This document shows positions 11,319 through 21,901 of a stretch of DNA of 64,000 bases, piece by piece. This stretch comes from Cliona cf. orientalis (Eukaryota; Porifera; Demospongiae; Clionaida; Clionaidae), in contig OZ005703.1 of NCBI GenBank assembly GCA_963930775.1, positions 7,564,001 to 7,628,000 of the forward strand. The letters are read 5' to 3'. Made by a program: the position numbers and the translations under genes. The first letter of the stretch is position 1, and the number at the start of each line of letters is the position of its first letter. Below the pieces are notes generated by a model, which had not been told where the DNA came from, did no database searches, and saw only the letters and a program-made list of their open reading frames with translations.

Positions 11319-14300
11319 ATGAAGTTCACTTTCTTGATGATCTTGCTGGGTTTTAACATCAGCACCTCCTGGATGCAAGGTTTGATACTAGCTATAATAA
11401 CTATGGGATTCAAGTTGAACTTCGATGAAATTCTATTAATTTTGCCCTCAATTTAATGATAGTTGTATAACCAAAAATGTGCAATAAAATCTGATTTTTA
11501 AGGTTCTGGATACAATAAGGAAAAAATTTCGTGCACTTTGCACACAAGCATCAAAACAGTGAGGCAAAAGGTCACGTTTCATGGCTGTAGAACAAGCAGT
11601 AAGTCAAGCTGCTTGTCAAGTTTATGAAGTTTCACGTTTGTGTTGTCTCAGTTATCTTTGCTGAAGTATCTGTATCTTGGGCTGAGTCTGGCCAGATGAT
11701 GGGGGGCCTGTCTGGGGGGATTACAATTTTGGGGGACCGTTGATAGCGTGACAGGCCATGGCCCCTGTGGTTCCTATGCCTATGCCCGTAGTTATACCTT
11801 TGAATATCATGGCGTCGCCAGGGGGGATGCATGTGGGTTTTTACACCCACCTGTGCACCCAACCCTGGACACAAACACTGAATGGAGTGTTCTATGGTGG
11901 CTTGTAAGGGCCACTTCCTTCAACCATATTTACCAAGAGTGAAAGTAGAATGGAAGTAGGTAGCTTCAGTGGAATTAAAGTGGAAGTAAAGTGGAAACAA
12001 GTGGGTATAATGGAACTATGGAAGTAATTTAAAAGTGGAAGTAGCGTGGAAGTATGTATCTAGAGTGGAAGTATCTTGGAATTAGAATGGAACTAGAGTT
12101 CTATAATGGAAATATAGTTGAAGGAAGCATAGTGTTCCCAGTGGACAGGTTCCCAGTTGTGATCTATGAAAATCATATTATTGGCGTGATGATGTCTACA
12201 CTAACGATACGTAATCTTGGTGAAATGGAGCAGAACTTCGACTACACATGCACTGTCTCCATCAATAACATAGTAATTGGTTCAGCAACTTAAACACTCA
12301 CATCCCCTGTGCACGTGTGCAGACATAATATTATTATTATAACTGACACTTTGCACTATCTCCCTCCCTCCCCCCTCCCCCTTCTCTCTCTATCTTTCTC
12401 TCTCTCTCGGTGGGTCCAGTGATTCTTGTTGGTCCAGATGATCAAGAGCTCCAGGCTGGGGAAAGGCTTGTTCTTAGCTGCTCCGGACAGAACAATGAAG
12501 ATGCTACTATGCCACTGAGAGTCAACTGGTTTTTCACTTCATTTGATAGTCAATCCCCACAGAGATTATACACCATTGATGATCCACAAGTGAATGAGAT
12601 TAGACTGCCTAACAACATCACCAACAGTACTTTTATCATTGATCGTGTGATGGTGACCGATGGTGGAGTGTACGCGTGCCATGTTTCTAACAGAGATGGG
12701 ATACTCCCTGTTGAGCAAAGTGCCACTGTCATTGTGCTCTGTAAGTACTGCTCCAGGGTTCTGTCTATAGGTTGGTTAGGGCTTTTAGCTGAAATATTTA
12801 TCAGACTGTGTGGAGTAACTAGCTATAGCATTTCAGCATTAATTTTTCTATAATTCAGTAGAGGCGACTGGATGGGTGTGGTTTTAACAGTATAGCTAGC
12901 TATAGCTATTCCAATCATGACATTCTTTATTTTTTTGCAGTTACTCCTCAAATCCAGTTTACTGTCAGTCCGAATCCGGTGCTTGAAATGGGAAATCCCC
13001 TGCTAACATGTGTCGTCACAGCAGAACCACTTGCAAATTTTTCAGAGATTGTTCGTATTCTTCCTGATGGAAGAGAGGAACAGGTGGCCAATATATCCAA
13101 TCCAATGGGTGTGAGAGAATTTCAGATGACATATACCTTCATGAATGTGAGATTCCCACGAGATGATGGAGCAGTGTTTGAGTGTCGATCCTCAAATGCC
13201 AATGGGCCTGAAGCAGAGTCTATCACAATCATAGTTCAGGGTGAGATCTAGCTATATAGAATAAGCCTGCTGGATAATAATTCAACCAAATTAACCCAGG
13301 TACCTTATTAATCAATTATATTGCAAAGAAGTTTCGTGGAAAATTTTTAGCCAATGCAGTAAGGTCGCCATCCTGACTGTTGAACTTTTTAATAGTACAT
13401 ATATTAACTATATCAGCATAAACACAATGCATGTGTGTCTATCCTGCTATGATGTATATGGAGAGGGAGGGAGAGAGGGAGAGAGAGTGGAGGGGGAAGA
13501 GAGGTAAATATTTTAACATGTACTCAGTTTTATCAAAATTAACGACTGATGTACACAAATGTTTCCCATGCTCGCTATGTATTCGTGTGTCCATCTCTTT
13601 TTCTACAGCTCCTCCTAATGAAATTAATCATGCAAATGATGTGACTGCTCAACTTACAAATTTGAGAGCAGTCAATGTCACCTGGAGCGTTCCCTCAGCG
13701 AATAATGCTCCCATTCTAAGTTATACTCTGATGTTCTGTGCTCGGCTTGAGGCAGGCTGTGTAGAGGGAACTTTCACCAATGTCACTCTTAGAGTTGAGA
13801 GTGAACAGCTGATTATACTTGATGGAAATCAGCTAAGATACACCTTTAATGAAATAATTGGGATTGATAGAGAGTATGAGGTTGTGATAAGAGCTAGGAA
13901 TTCTGTAGGACAGCAGACGTCTCCAATGTTTGGCGGTGGATTCAGATTCAATTCTGCTTCCCCTGACGATGGACGAGTTGCGAATGTTAACTTTATCCCT
14001 TCAACACGTATCATCATTTTGACTTGGAACCTGCCACCCCTGGCTCTTGCAACCAATAACCTCAATGTATCGTTTAATGTCACATTCTTTAGTGCTAGTG
14101 ATCCACTGAACATTTTGTCAGTAGCTGTTGAGTACAACCCAATGCAGCTGGAGCAAGGTGTTTCTGTCGATCTCATGATAGCTGACAGTTCATCGCACAC
14201 CTTTCAGATTGTAGCACTGTACACTAATCCATATCTGTTGAGCTCTCAAGCTTATCTGACTGGTGTACGGACACTCGCAAATGGTACAAGGATTAACAAT

Positions 14301-16698
14301 TATTAACTAACACACATAATACACAGAGTGCCCGATTCCATGTTGTTACCATAATAACAATATAGCAGCTGCTACTGTTGGTTATTAATTTTATAGAGCG
14401 ACTTGCTTAGTTTTCTCTTTTTTTATTCCATCTAGATGCTACACTCTTGACTGGACCTGAGGCGGTAGTCTCCAATGATGTCAGCCCAGAGGATGTGCTT
14501 ACCATTTCATGGCCTCCTCCTATGAATATCAACTTCTTGGTGGCTTACCTTATCTCCTACACTACCAGTCCTGTTCGCAGTCGACGACAGACGTCATCAC
14601 CTGTACATGTGGAAGTCCCAGCAGGAATGACTAGCACCACTCTGCCTTTCACTCCCTTCATGAACTTCACAGTGGATGTGGATGCTGTCTATGCCCCTCC
14701 CCCTGATGGAACTAGAGTGGTTATCAATCTTCTACCACCCACCACATTCATAACTCCACAAATAGGTAAGAAACTTTCAGCTTCATCCCCACCATGCAAT
14801 ATTGAATAGCTGCCTGTGAATGGGCATGGGGGCAAGGCTAAGAAATTAATGCTTTACAAAGAAATTTTGATATAATAATTATTATTCCTCCCTTCAACTC
14901 CAGCGTCCAGTCCACCGCTCAACGTTATGGCTATGAATGAAAGTGTGATTAAGGTTCGTCTCACTTGGGAAGCCCCCACCTCTCCCAATGGAGTGATTAT
15001 TGGATACAGGGTAAGTCAAGTATTTTAACGATCATGGCACTATGACTGTGAAAATAGTAAATTTTTCTCTGTGACAGGAACTCTTACCTTCTATAATAAG
15101 TATATCCACTTGCATGAGGTTGAACGGAATCTTTGCTCATGATTTTTTCTTCAGATTATAGGATCTACTGGTCAGATGGATTTTGGAGCAAGAGTAGAAG
15201 CGAATATATTAACATACCTCTCACTAGCATTGATTCCGAATACCGAGTACACGTTCCGAGTTGCTGCTATCACTGGAGCTGGAGATGGAATGTTCTCTAC
15301 AGCTATAGTCATTCAGACCAACTTTAGTGGTGCGTTGTGAATAAGATGATTACCAGTAGCTAGTAAATATATATTGGGATTCCATTGTAGCATAAATAAT
15401 TCTTAAATTGTAGACATACCAGCAAATATAAATCGGAACATACAGCTTTAATAGTATCCATACCATGATATTCATCATGAGTGTCTATCACCCTGCAGTT
15501 GTTCAACCAATCATTTCTAACACTACTGTTGGAGATTCTGGAAGTCCTTCATTTACTATCATCATGCATCCTTTCAGTGATGACCTTGGTGAAGTTGGTG
15601 TCTTTAAGGTTGTGGTGGTACGTGGCAGTCGTGTCGAGCCTAGGGACATCTCGGACAACTCACTAGCACCATTTGGAATCTCACAATTCAAGTAATGCCA
15701 TACATGGTACCTAGAAGAATTTAGAACTTAAGATCTTGAACATGGTAGCTATTATGTAAGTTATTGGCTTAGAGGACTTTTTTTCTCTCAGTATGATTGT
15801 AATTACGGTAAGTTCATAATTACAACTATAATAAATCTTTCAGCTACTATGTGGCGTATGTTGGAGATGCCCATTCACTGATACCGACACAGTCAATGAT
15901 CATCATTGGAGACAATAGTGTGACCACTGATGATAGGGGCACTAACTTTACCAACCCTCCTCCCGAGCTTGGAGAGGACTACTACGTCTTTATCAGGCTC
16001 TACTCCGCCGTAGACGTGAGTCAGTAATATTATTAATTATTCTGAGCTACTTTAATGATCATAATTTTATTATGACAATGTCATTGTTTATAGGTTTCAA
16101 TATTTGTGGACAGTGAACTGACTGATGTGCTAAGTAAGTCCATTGCTTCTGACATGCAGGGTACAAAAGGTGCAGAGGAGAGGGAAGGGTATAGTATAAG
16201 TTAAATAAGCAGGGTTCATGACCTTCGATTTCCTGTAAAATCGTCACATCTGACAGTGTGGCTATATATGTAGACATGCCAATGTCAACACATCCCACTC
16301 AACCATGCTATCACTGCATGCTGGGGTGACAAACTGAATTGACCATAATAATATCATAGGACACGGTTGTTTCCTGTGACCTCTACTGAACTTTGCACAG
16401 GAATGTGACTACAATAGCATGCTACTCTAGCTGGGGCCCTGTATCCTGTGCTCTTAACTGATGAATAATAATATTATGTCTTTCAGGGGTTGAGTCTCCA
16501 GACACAGTGACTCCAACAAGCCCAGATTCAGATGACCCTCCAACAAGCACAGATGCAGATGACCTTCCAACAAGCCCAGATGCAGAACTAGATGACCCTC
16601 CAACAAGTACAAGCCGAGGTGCTCCGCAGCTGGTGCCAGTGATTCCCCTCCTCCTCAACATCGTCACATCATCCTCTCTCATTTTCCATGGTGAATAA
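11319..16698 (+). CDS. Gene C: Ig2-FN3 cell-surface protein with repeat stalk, probably GPI-anchored
   Basis: Exons: 11319-11379, 12420-12740, 12941-13240, 13609-14283, 14436-14765, 14904-15010, 15155-15329, 15499-15691, 15844-16015, 16094-16133, 16487-16698; 2586 nt = 861 aa. Signal peptide MKFTFLMILLGFN; Ig domains at about residues 21-127 and 128-227 (C...W...Y-x-C in both); two FN3 domains 228-452; a third FN3 453-562 with RSRR at about 499, a furin-type motif absent from gene B; a fourth FN3 563-656; the receptor-phosphatase-like juxtamembrane region 657-791. The last exon adds a Pro/Thr/Ser/Asp stalk (repeats of DDPPTST) before the same hydrophobic C-terminus as gene B and has no cytoplasmic tail. 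Intron 1 (1040 bp) holds a GTGGAAGTA-type minisatellite and a degraded Ig exon. Probably an adhesion or recognition protein. Confidence 0.88.
11935..12110 (+). repeat. Degenerate GTGGAAGTA minisatellite in gene C intron 1
   Basis: Many imperfect 9-14-bp copies of (G)TGGAAGTA with variable spacers. They run up to the 5' side of a half Ig exon at 12118, which they may have displaced. Confidence 0.7.
12118..12279 (+). pseudogene. Half Ig exon in gene C intron 1 (relic or cassette)
   Basis: An open 54-codon stretch with AG at 12116-12117, GT at 12280 and symmetric phase 1. It encodes the C-terminal half of an Ig domain (STLTIRNLGEMEQNFDYTCT) but lacks the first Cys and Trp, whose place is taken by the minisatellite. 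It would splice in frame between exons 1 and 2 of gene C, so alternative use cannot be excluded; a broken third Ig exon is more likely. Confidence 0.5.
16511..16614 (+). repeat. Coding repeat in the gene C stalk
   Basis: Three to four in-frame copies of a PTSPD/DDPPTSTDA unit in the final exon, absent from gene B, where the same exon passes straight from VES to MSGGAPQ. It lengthens a Ser/Thr/Pro stalk next to the membrane. Confidence 0.75.
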
Positions 16699-16940
16699 CT
16701 AGCTATAATTATTATAGCTTTAATTAACATTAATAATAATAGTAGTGATAGCGTCACAACTTGAATCAAGAAGATTATAGTCTAGATGGCATTCAGGGTT
16801 GATTATTATACTTTGTTGTAATGATAAAATTAATAATAATACCTTATGTGTGCATAATAATTAAATAACTTGTATTAAGTGCCAGGTATACATCTTAGAT
16901 GTTCTTTCAAAATAGCTAACAAAAGTCACAAATAATTTTC

Positions 16941-19900
16941 CTAAGAGCCAAACTCTTCAGTGTTTGAGTCAATTGGTTTGTACTCGTAAGCCCCTCTTCC
17001 GTCAAACTGAAGCACGTACTGCAGCAACAAAAAGAGATGATAATAACAATAATTATTTATTAATTACCTCCAGTTTTTGTTAAAATTGCTACATCACATA
17101 CCTCGTGGTGTTTCCATAGCGACTTTCGATGAGAAACAGTGAACAAAGTTATCCCTTTCTGTAAGGAGGGAAAAAAAAAGAAAAAAGCAGCTTCCATAAA
17201 GCAAGCACGCCAACCACTAGCCTCATTCCAACCCAACCCTTATGCTGGAGCCTTAGCCAGGCCTCTGGGGACTAGCTGATGGCACTGGCCGCACACTAAC
17301 TGTGACTGACCTCCCTACAGTGTGAGTATATGAACCCTTCCACGTCGACACTAACGGCACTGGTGCACTCATCAAGAATGGCAAACTGAGGTCGGTGATA
17401 GAACAGCCTCGCCATCTGAAAATTTTTAAAAAATTTGAGTTGCTACGATCATATATACCCAAGACTATCTTACGGCCATTCGTTGCTTCTCTCCCCCACT
17501 GAGGACGTCCATCCAGTCCTGTACCGCATCCCAACCTCCCTCCCTCTCGTGAAGGTAAGACAGCTGCACCTAATCACACAAAAATCCCAGGGATTAATAA
17601 AAATTCATGTATACTGATTGGATCCTTCCATTAGTAATCTTGCTTATTAACAAGGTTAAGTCACTAATCGAGACTATAATATTACATGTAGTGACCTGCT
17701 GTGAGAAAAGGGACCATTTGCAGACAATCAATTTTTATGCCCGATTAGCTTAATTTACTTTCAACAAAATTATGTAGCTGTTAGTGAGTAGCTACAGCCT
17801 ATGTTTGTACTATAGGCATAAACAGAGCGGATCAGCTACATAGTATATTACTCCATACATGTAACAAGCTACATACTATGAACAAAAAACTCCCAAATGG
17901 TCCCTTTTCTCACAGCTGGTCACATATTATGTACATGTAATGTACATGCATACGCTTGGCACAGATGGTCAACAGTGCCCATTATGTACATGTAACTGGA
18001 CATCCACCATACAACTAAACAGCCTGGTACAAATTATTTCATAACTAACTATGCCCACCTTGTCGAGGTAGTCAGCGATGGCATCATCAGAGATTCCCTT
18101 TCTTCTCTGGTCGTCAACAGTGTCCGGATAGATCACCTGATCTCGTAGGGTGCCGAGGGTCATGTAGGGTCGCTGGGGGACATAGAAGAGCTTGCTACGA
18201 TGGGGCTTTGTCAGACGACCACCAAACAATGGCCAGAGCTGGGGGCCGGGGGGGAGGGAGAAGATAGTGCACAGTGTGAAAATTACTATTAACATTGGTC
18301 ATAATAATATTATTAATATTAATATTATGATTTTGCAGTGCATAATGAACATACCTCTCCCAGTATTCTGAAGAGAGAGCTCTTTCCGCAGCCGTTTGGT
18401 CCACACACCAAAACATTCATCCCAGACTTCACCTCAAATGTCATCTCTCTCACTAGCACATCTCCATTGGGGGTAACCAGTGGCACACCGTCAAAGCTGC
18501 ATTTGGATTTGGGGGGGGGGGGGGGGGGGCATGATCATTAAAGATTAATGGCTAATGGTTGCTTGATCCTAACTTGATCACATGATCCATTTCAATCACC
18601 TCTCCACCTCCAGGAACTAGAGGCACCGAAGGATGGCGATCTAAAAATAATTCAATAGTTAAATAAATCAATTGCTAGGTAGTCCCTCCTTCTCCCTCTC
18701 CCCTTCTCTCCCCCCCTCCCTCTCTCTCCCTCTCTCCCTCTCTCTCTTCCTACCAGTACCATCTTCTGTTGACTCTGATGGCTGACTGGAGACCATTGTT
18801 CTCTCATAGACTCCTTTCTCCATGTCACTCAGCACTGTCAGCAGCTCAGACATACGAGCGGTGAACCTAGAGTTATGGGAGTTTGTGTATGGAGGTACTT
18901 GTGCATAATAATTATTATGTGAGTGAGTATAGAATTACTACGGGTATGCGCGTGTACATGTGCACTCTACGATCATGATTTCTCTATATCCACACATAAT
19001 ACCTCTGGAGTAGGTATAGGCTTTGAAAAGGCTGTATACCTTCCCATACATGTACATGTACATACATGTAGCTCATTAATATCAGAATAATATTAAAAAC
19101 ACTGTACTACAACTGCTCACCCTGACAGTCTAACCAGCTCTCGTCCAGCCAACACTATTCTCCCAGTAGCCTCAGCCATCCGAACCAACATACGACCGCT
19201 ACGATAGTAGTCCTATAAATAGAAACCCCAATGACATCATCATTACATCACTTTTGTCCACTTACGAGCATGATTTCATTGTGAGAGCTGTGCATGTGCC
19301 TGGGGTCAGAAAGGTCAAGGAAAGGTCGGCTGACAGCTAGATAGCCAACCACTGTTGCAACATCTGGAAAAATGAGATGCACTTGGTAATGGTCGTCAAA
19401 AGAAAAGTTCACTTTACAACTAATCTTTATAAGCCTATAGTATGCTGCATAGAGCTGTACAGTCTTACATTTAGCAATGACATTGTCAATCATTCCCATG
19501 GAGAAGCGAAACAGAATGAAATCTCGCAAATGATCCACCTAAAGAGAAAATGATGAATGGATATATATTATACATGTACATGTACACTGCATGATTAAGA
19601 GGTACAAAAGCTTCTGCACAGTTTCAAGACTCACTAGATCACCAAACGTCTTGCTGATTGTGAGCCTCTCTCTCGTGCTGCCTTGATAAAAGGAAATCTC
19701 CTCACTACAGGGGAAAGGACACATTAAGTTTTCTAATTCATCCAGCTGCAGCTGTTTATGTGAATCTATGCAAAAGACAGTGGTCTTAAGAATCAGGGGT
19801 CGTACAGATAGGCTCATTAAAGTGCAGTAACTGTTGCATGTATATATATATACCTATTGGTGATGACTCTGGAGTTGACAAATCTGAGCTGTCCCTCCAA

Positions 19901-20011
19901 TTGCTGCTCCTTGACGGTCATTGGTCCAACGGGAGATCGGAGTCTACAGCAGCAGGAAGACAGAACAGGAAGAAAGAATAGGAAACAATGGTCACATTCT
20001 TGGCACTCACT

Positions 20012-20042
<31 letters not shown>

Positions 20043-21644
20043 TATTATCATTCAAGCCAAAGTATAAGTACCTCAAACTAGTAGAATCACTATGATTTTG
20101 TACCAGCAGTGTGGGAAAACTGATGATACATGTATACAGTGCGTATGATTAGTACTCATGCAGTACCTGGTGAGTATGAATCCAGAGACGGCGAGGTATC
20201 CCAGCATCGTCAGTGGACCTTGGCTACCAATGGCATCAGTCAGCTCATAGATATACAGGCAAATGTCAAGAATGGGCTGGAATAGTTGTCAATAAACAAA
20301 ATTAATGGCAGATAAATTCTTGAACATACCTTGAGAATGTTTGAGTAGAGTTCTCCCAGTGTCTCTGTGAACTTCTCAACATCCTACAGCAAAGGAGGAT
20401 GAACATGGCACTTCATATGACATGGTATGCATTATCGTGTACCTGGGTCAGTATCTGATCGGCGTTGCTGATTCTATTGTCCAAATTAGCCATCTTGTAG
20501 AATGTGAAACCTCTAAAATGCACAAGAACAATAACATTACATAATTATATATAATATATTATACGGTAGGTACACTATCTCCATAATCATATCTGCATGA
20601 TAATATTATTATGGTAATGACATCATCTGAAGACATTACCTCATGTATCGGCTATAGAGATGCTGAGATAGTCTAGTCCTGAACCGAAGCTTCAGCTCAT
20701 TCAAACCATACTGTAGGAGAGCAACATGTCCTACTAAGCAAGAATTACTTACTACAAATCAAACATTACCTTCAGTAGATTGTTAACCAAGGATATCTTT
20801 ACAGCAAGGAGAGAGAGAGAGAGAGAGAGAGAGAGAACTTGATTGTACACGCAATCATCTATTTCACTATCTTCCTTACCACAGGCATGGCCATTAAGAA
20901 CCTGAACAGATTCCTCTTGAAAAGAGCCATATCCCGGCCAATGATGGACCTGCATATTTATGGTAAAGGGTCGCCAAACGTGCAGGTTGGCTGAAATTAG
21001 CAGCAATTGACTAACCCCTCTACTGATGTGCCATTCTGTATCATCCAGACATCAGCATAGGTCCTCAACACTAGCATAACAGCAACAAGTAGCAGGTATC
21101 CCACCTACAGAATCACAGTCATAAGCATGGCTAGAATACTTGTCACATGATCAGCATGCATTTTAATAATATCACATGCAAGTACAGACCTCTGGAGTGA
21201 AGACTCCTGGAACTAATATCCTGAGCAGAGACACCAGTCGCCTAGAGAAAGAGAGAGGAGAGAGGGGCAGTAATAAGCAGCCCTGCTAATAATTGTCAAG
21301 CAGTACTTCAAGAATCTGAAATCGACGGACGCCTTGCTGCTCTTCTTCTTCGACTTGGAGGCTTTCTACATGTACACAGCAAAAATCACAGCTGCCATGA
21401 AAATGGATTACGAGTGCTGACTCACTTGCTGTGCAAGAACCTCTCTCACTTTCCTGAAAGGAAGCACAGCAAAGTAAATAATTATTTTGGATGGAGGATA
21501 GCCAAGAAAAAACTACTTGTATCGAAGGATCACTCACCTTTGGTCCAGCACGCGTCTGTTGATATAAAAGACGACGCCTCCGCCGAGGACCAAGGCAGCA
21601 GCGATCTGCTTGCGAGACGACCAGAGCGTAGATAAAACAGCCAT
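16941..21644 (-). CDS. ABCD3: ATP-binding cassette transporter D3 (PMP70), peroxisomal
   Basis: 24 exons close in frame to 660 aa, almost the same as the vertebrate 659. Exons: 21644-21538, 21453-21426, 21365-21307, 21241-21190, 21104-21016, 20949-20880, 20796-20770, 20710-20640, 20512-20443, 20383-20330, 20276-20167, 19943-19854, 19704-19635, 19538-19469, 19363-19266, 19212-19121, 18866-18760, 18640-18574, 18496-18355, 18238-18059, 17563-17474, 17415-17311, 17158-17102, 17018-16941. ABCD3 half-transporters dimerise in the peroxisomal membrane and import long, branched-chain and dicarboxylic acyl-CoAs. The membrane half is N-terminal. Walker [10 protein letters not shown] lies at about 476-484, signature LSGGEKQR at 572-579, Walker B FAILDE at 592-597, and the end EEFGS matches PMP70. 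Exon 7 is a 27-nt microexon. The start lies 258 bp from the divergent N4BP2 start. Confidence 0.97.
17691..17923. mobile_element. MITE copy 2 (GTGACC family) in ABCD3 intron 20
   Basis: Left end GTGACCTGCTGTGAGAAAAG, right end the mirror image (TTTTCTCACAGCTGGTCAC). Same TIR as the element at 2645-2900; the interiors differ in sequence, so these are diverged family members or separate captures. Confidence 0.75.
18511..18529. repeat. G19 homopolymer in ABCD3 intron 18
   Basis: On the transcribed strand it is a C19 run ending 12 bases before the acceptor of exon 19, so it forms part of the polypyrimidine tract. Confidence 0.9.
20806..20835. repeat. (GA)n microsatellite next to the ABCD3 27-nt microexon
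   Basis: About 14 GA units. On the minus strand this is a CT tract just upstream of the acceptor of the microexon at 20796-20770, so it probably supplies that acceptor's polypyrimidine signal. Confidence 0.75.
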
Positions 21645-21901
21645 GTTGCTGCTGACCTTTGACTAGCGATCGACCACACCTACTTTCGGATGTACAAAAT
21701 ACGTGCGCATGCGCATTTGGAGTCATGTGACTTGTGTAATCAGGGCTGTAGCTGTCTGCGTAATAGTGGGTGTGGTTTAGGGAAGTAATCGGGGGATGGC
21801 CCGAGCTAGATCGAACATGGCGGCAAACTCATGATGTGAAGTTTGTCTGAGGAAACGAAGCGTTCTCAACGCGTAGCGATAGAAAAGGACTATAGAAGAC
21901 G
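21645..21901. promoter_or_regulatory. Shared divergent promoter of ABCD3 and N4BP2
   Basis: Only 257 bp separate the two start codons on opposite strands. The segment is GC-richer than its surroundings and contains a perfect NRF1-type palindrome TGCGCATGCGCA at 21704-21715. No TATA box is evident. A CpG-rich bidirectional promoter is the simplest reading. Confidence 0.7.
21704..21715. promoter_or_regulatory. NRF1-like palindrome TGCGCATGCGCA
   Basis: Exact match to the palindromic NRF1 consensus, 60 bp upstream of the ABCD3 start codon and about 190 bp upstream of the N4BP2 start. Binding by a sponge NRF1 is inference. Confidence 0.6.
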
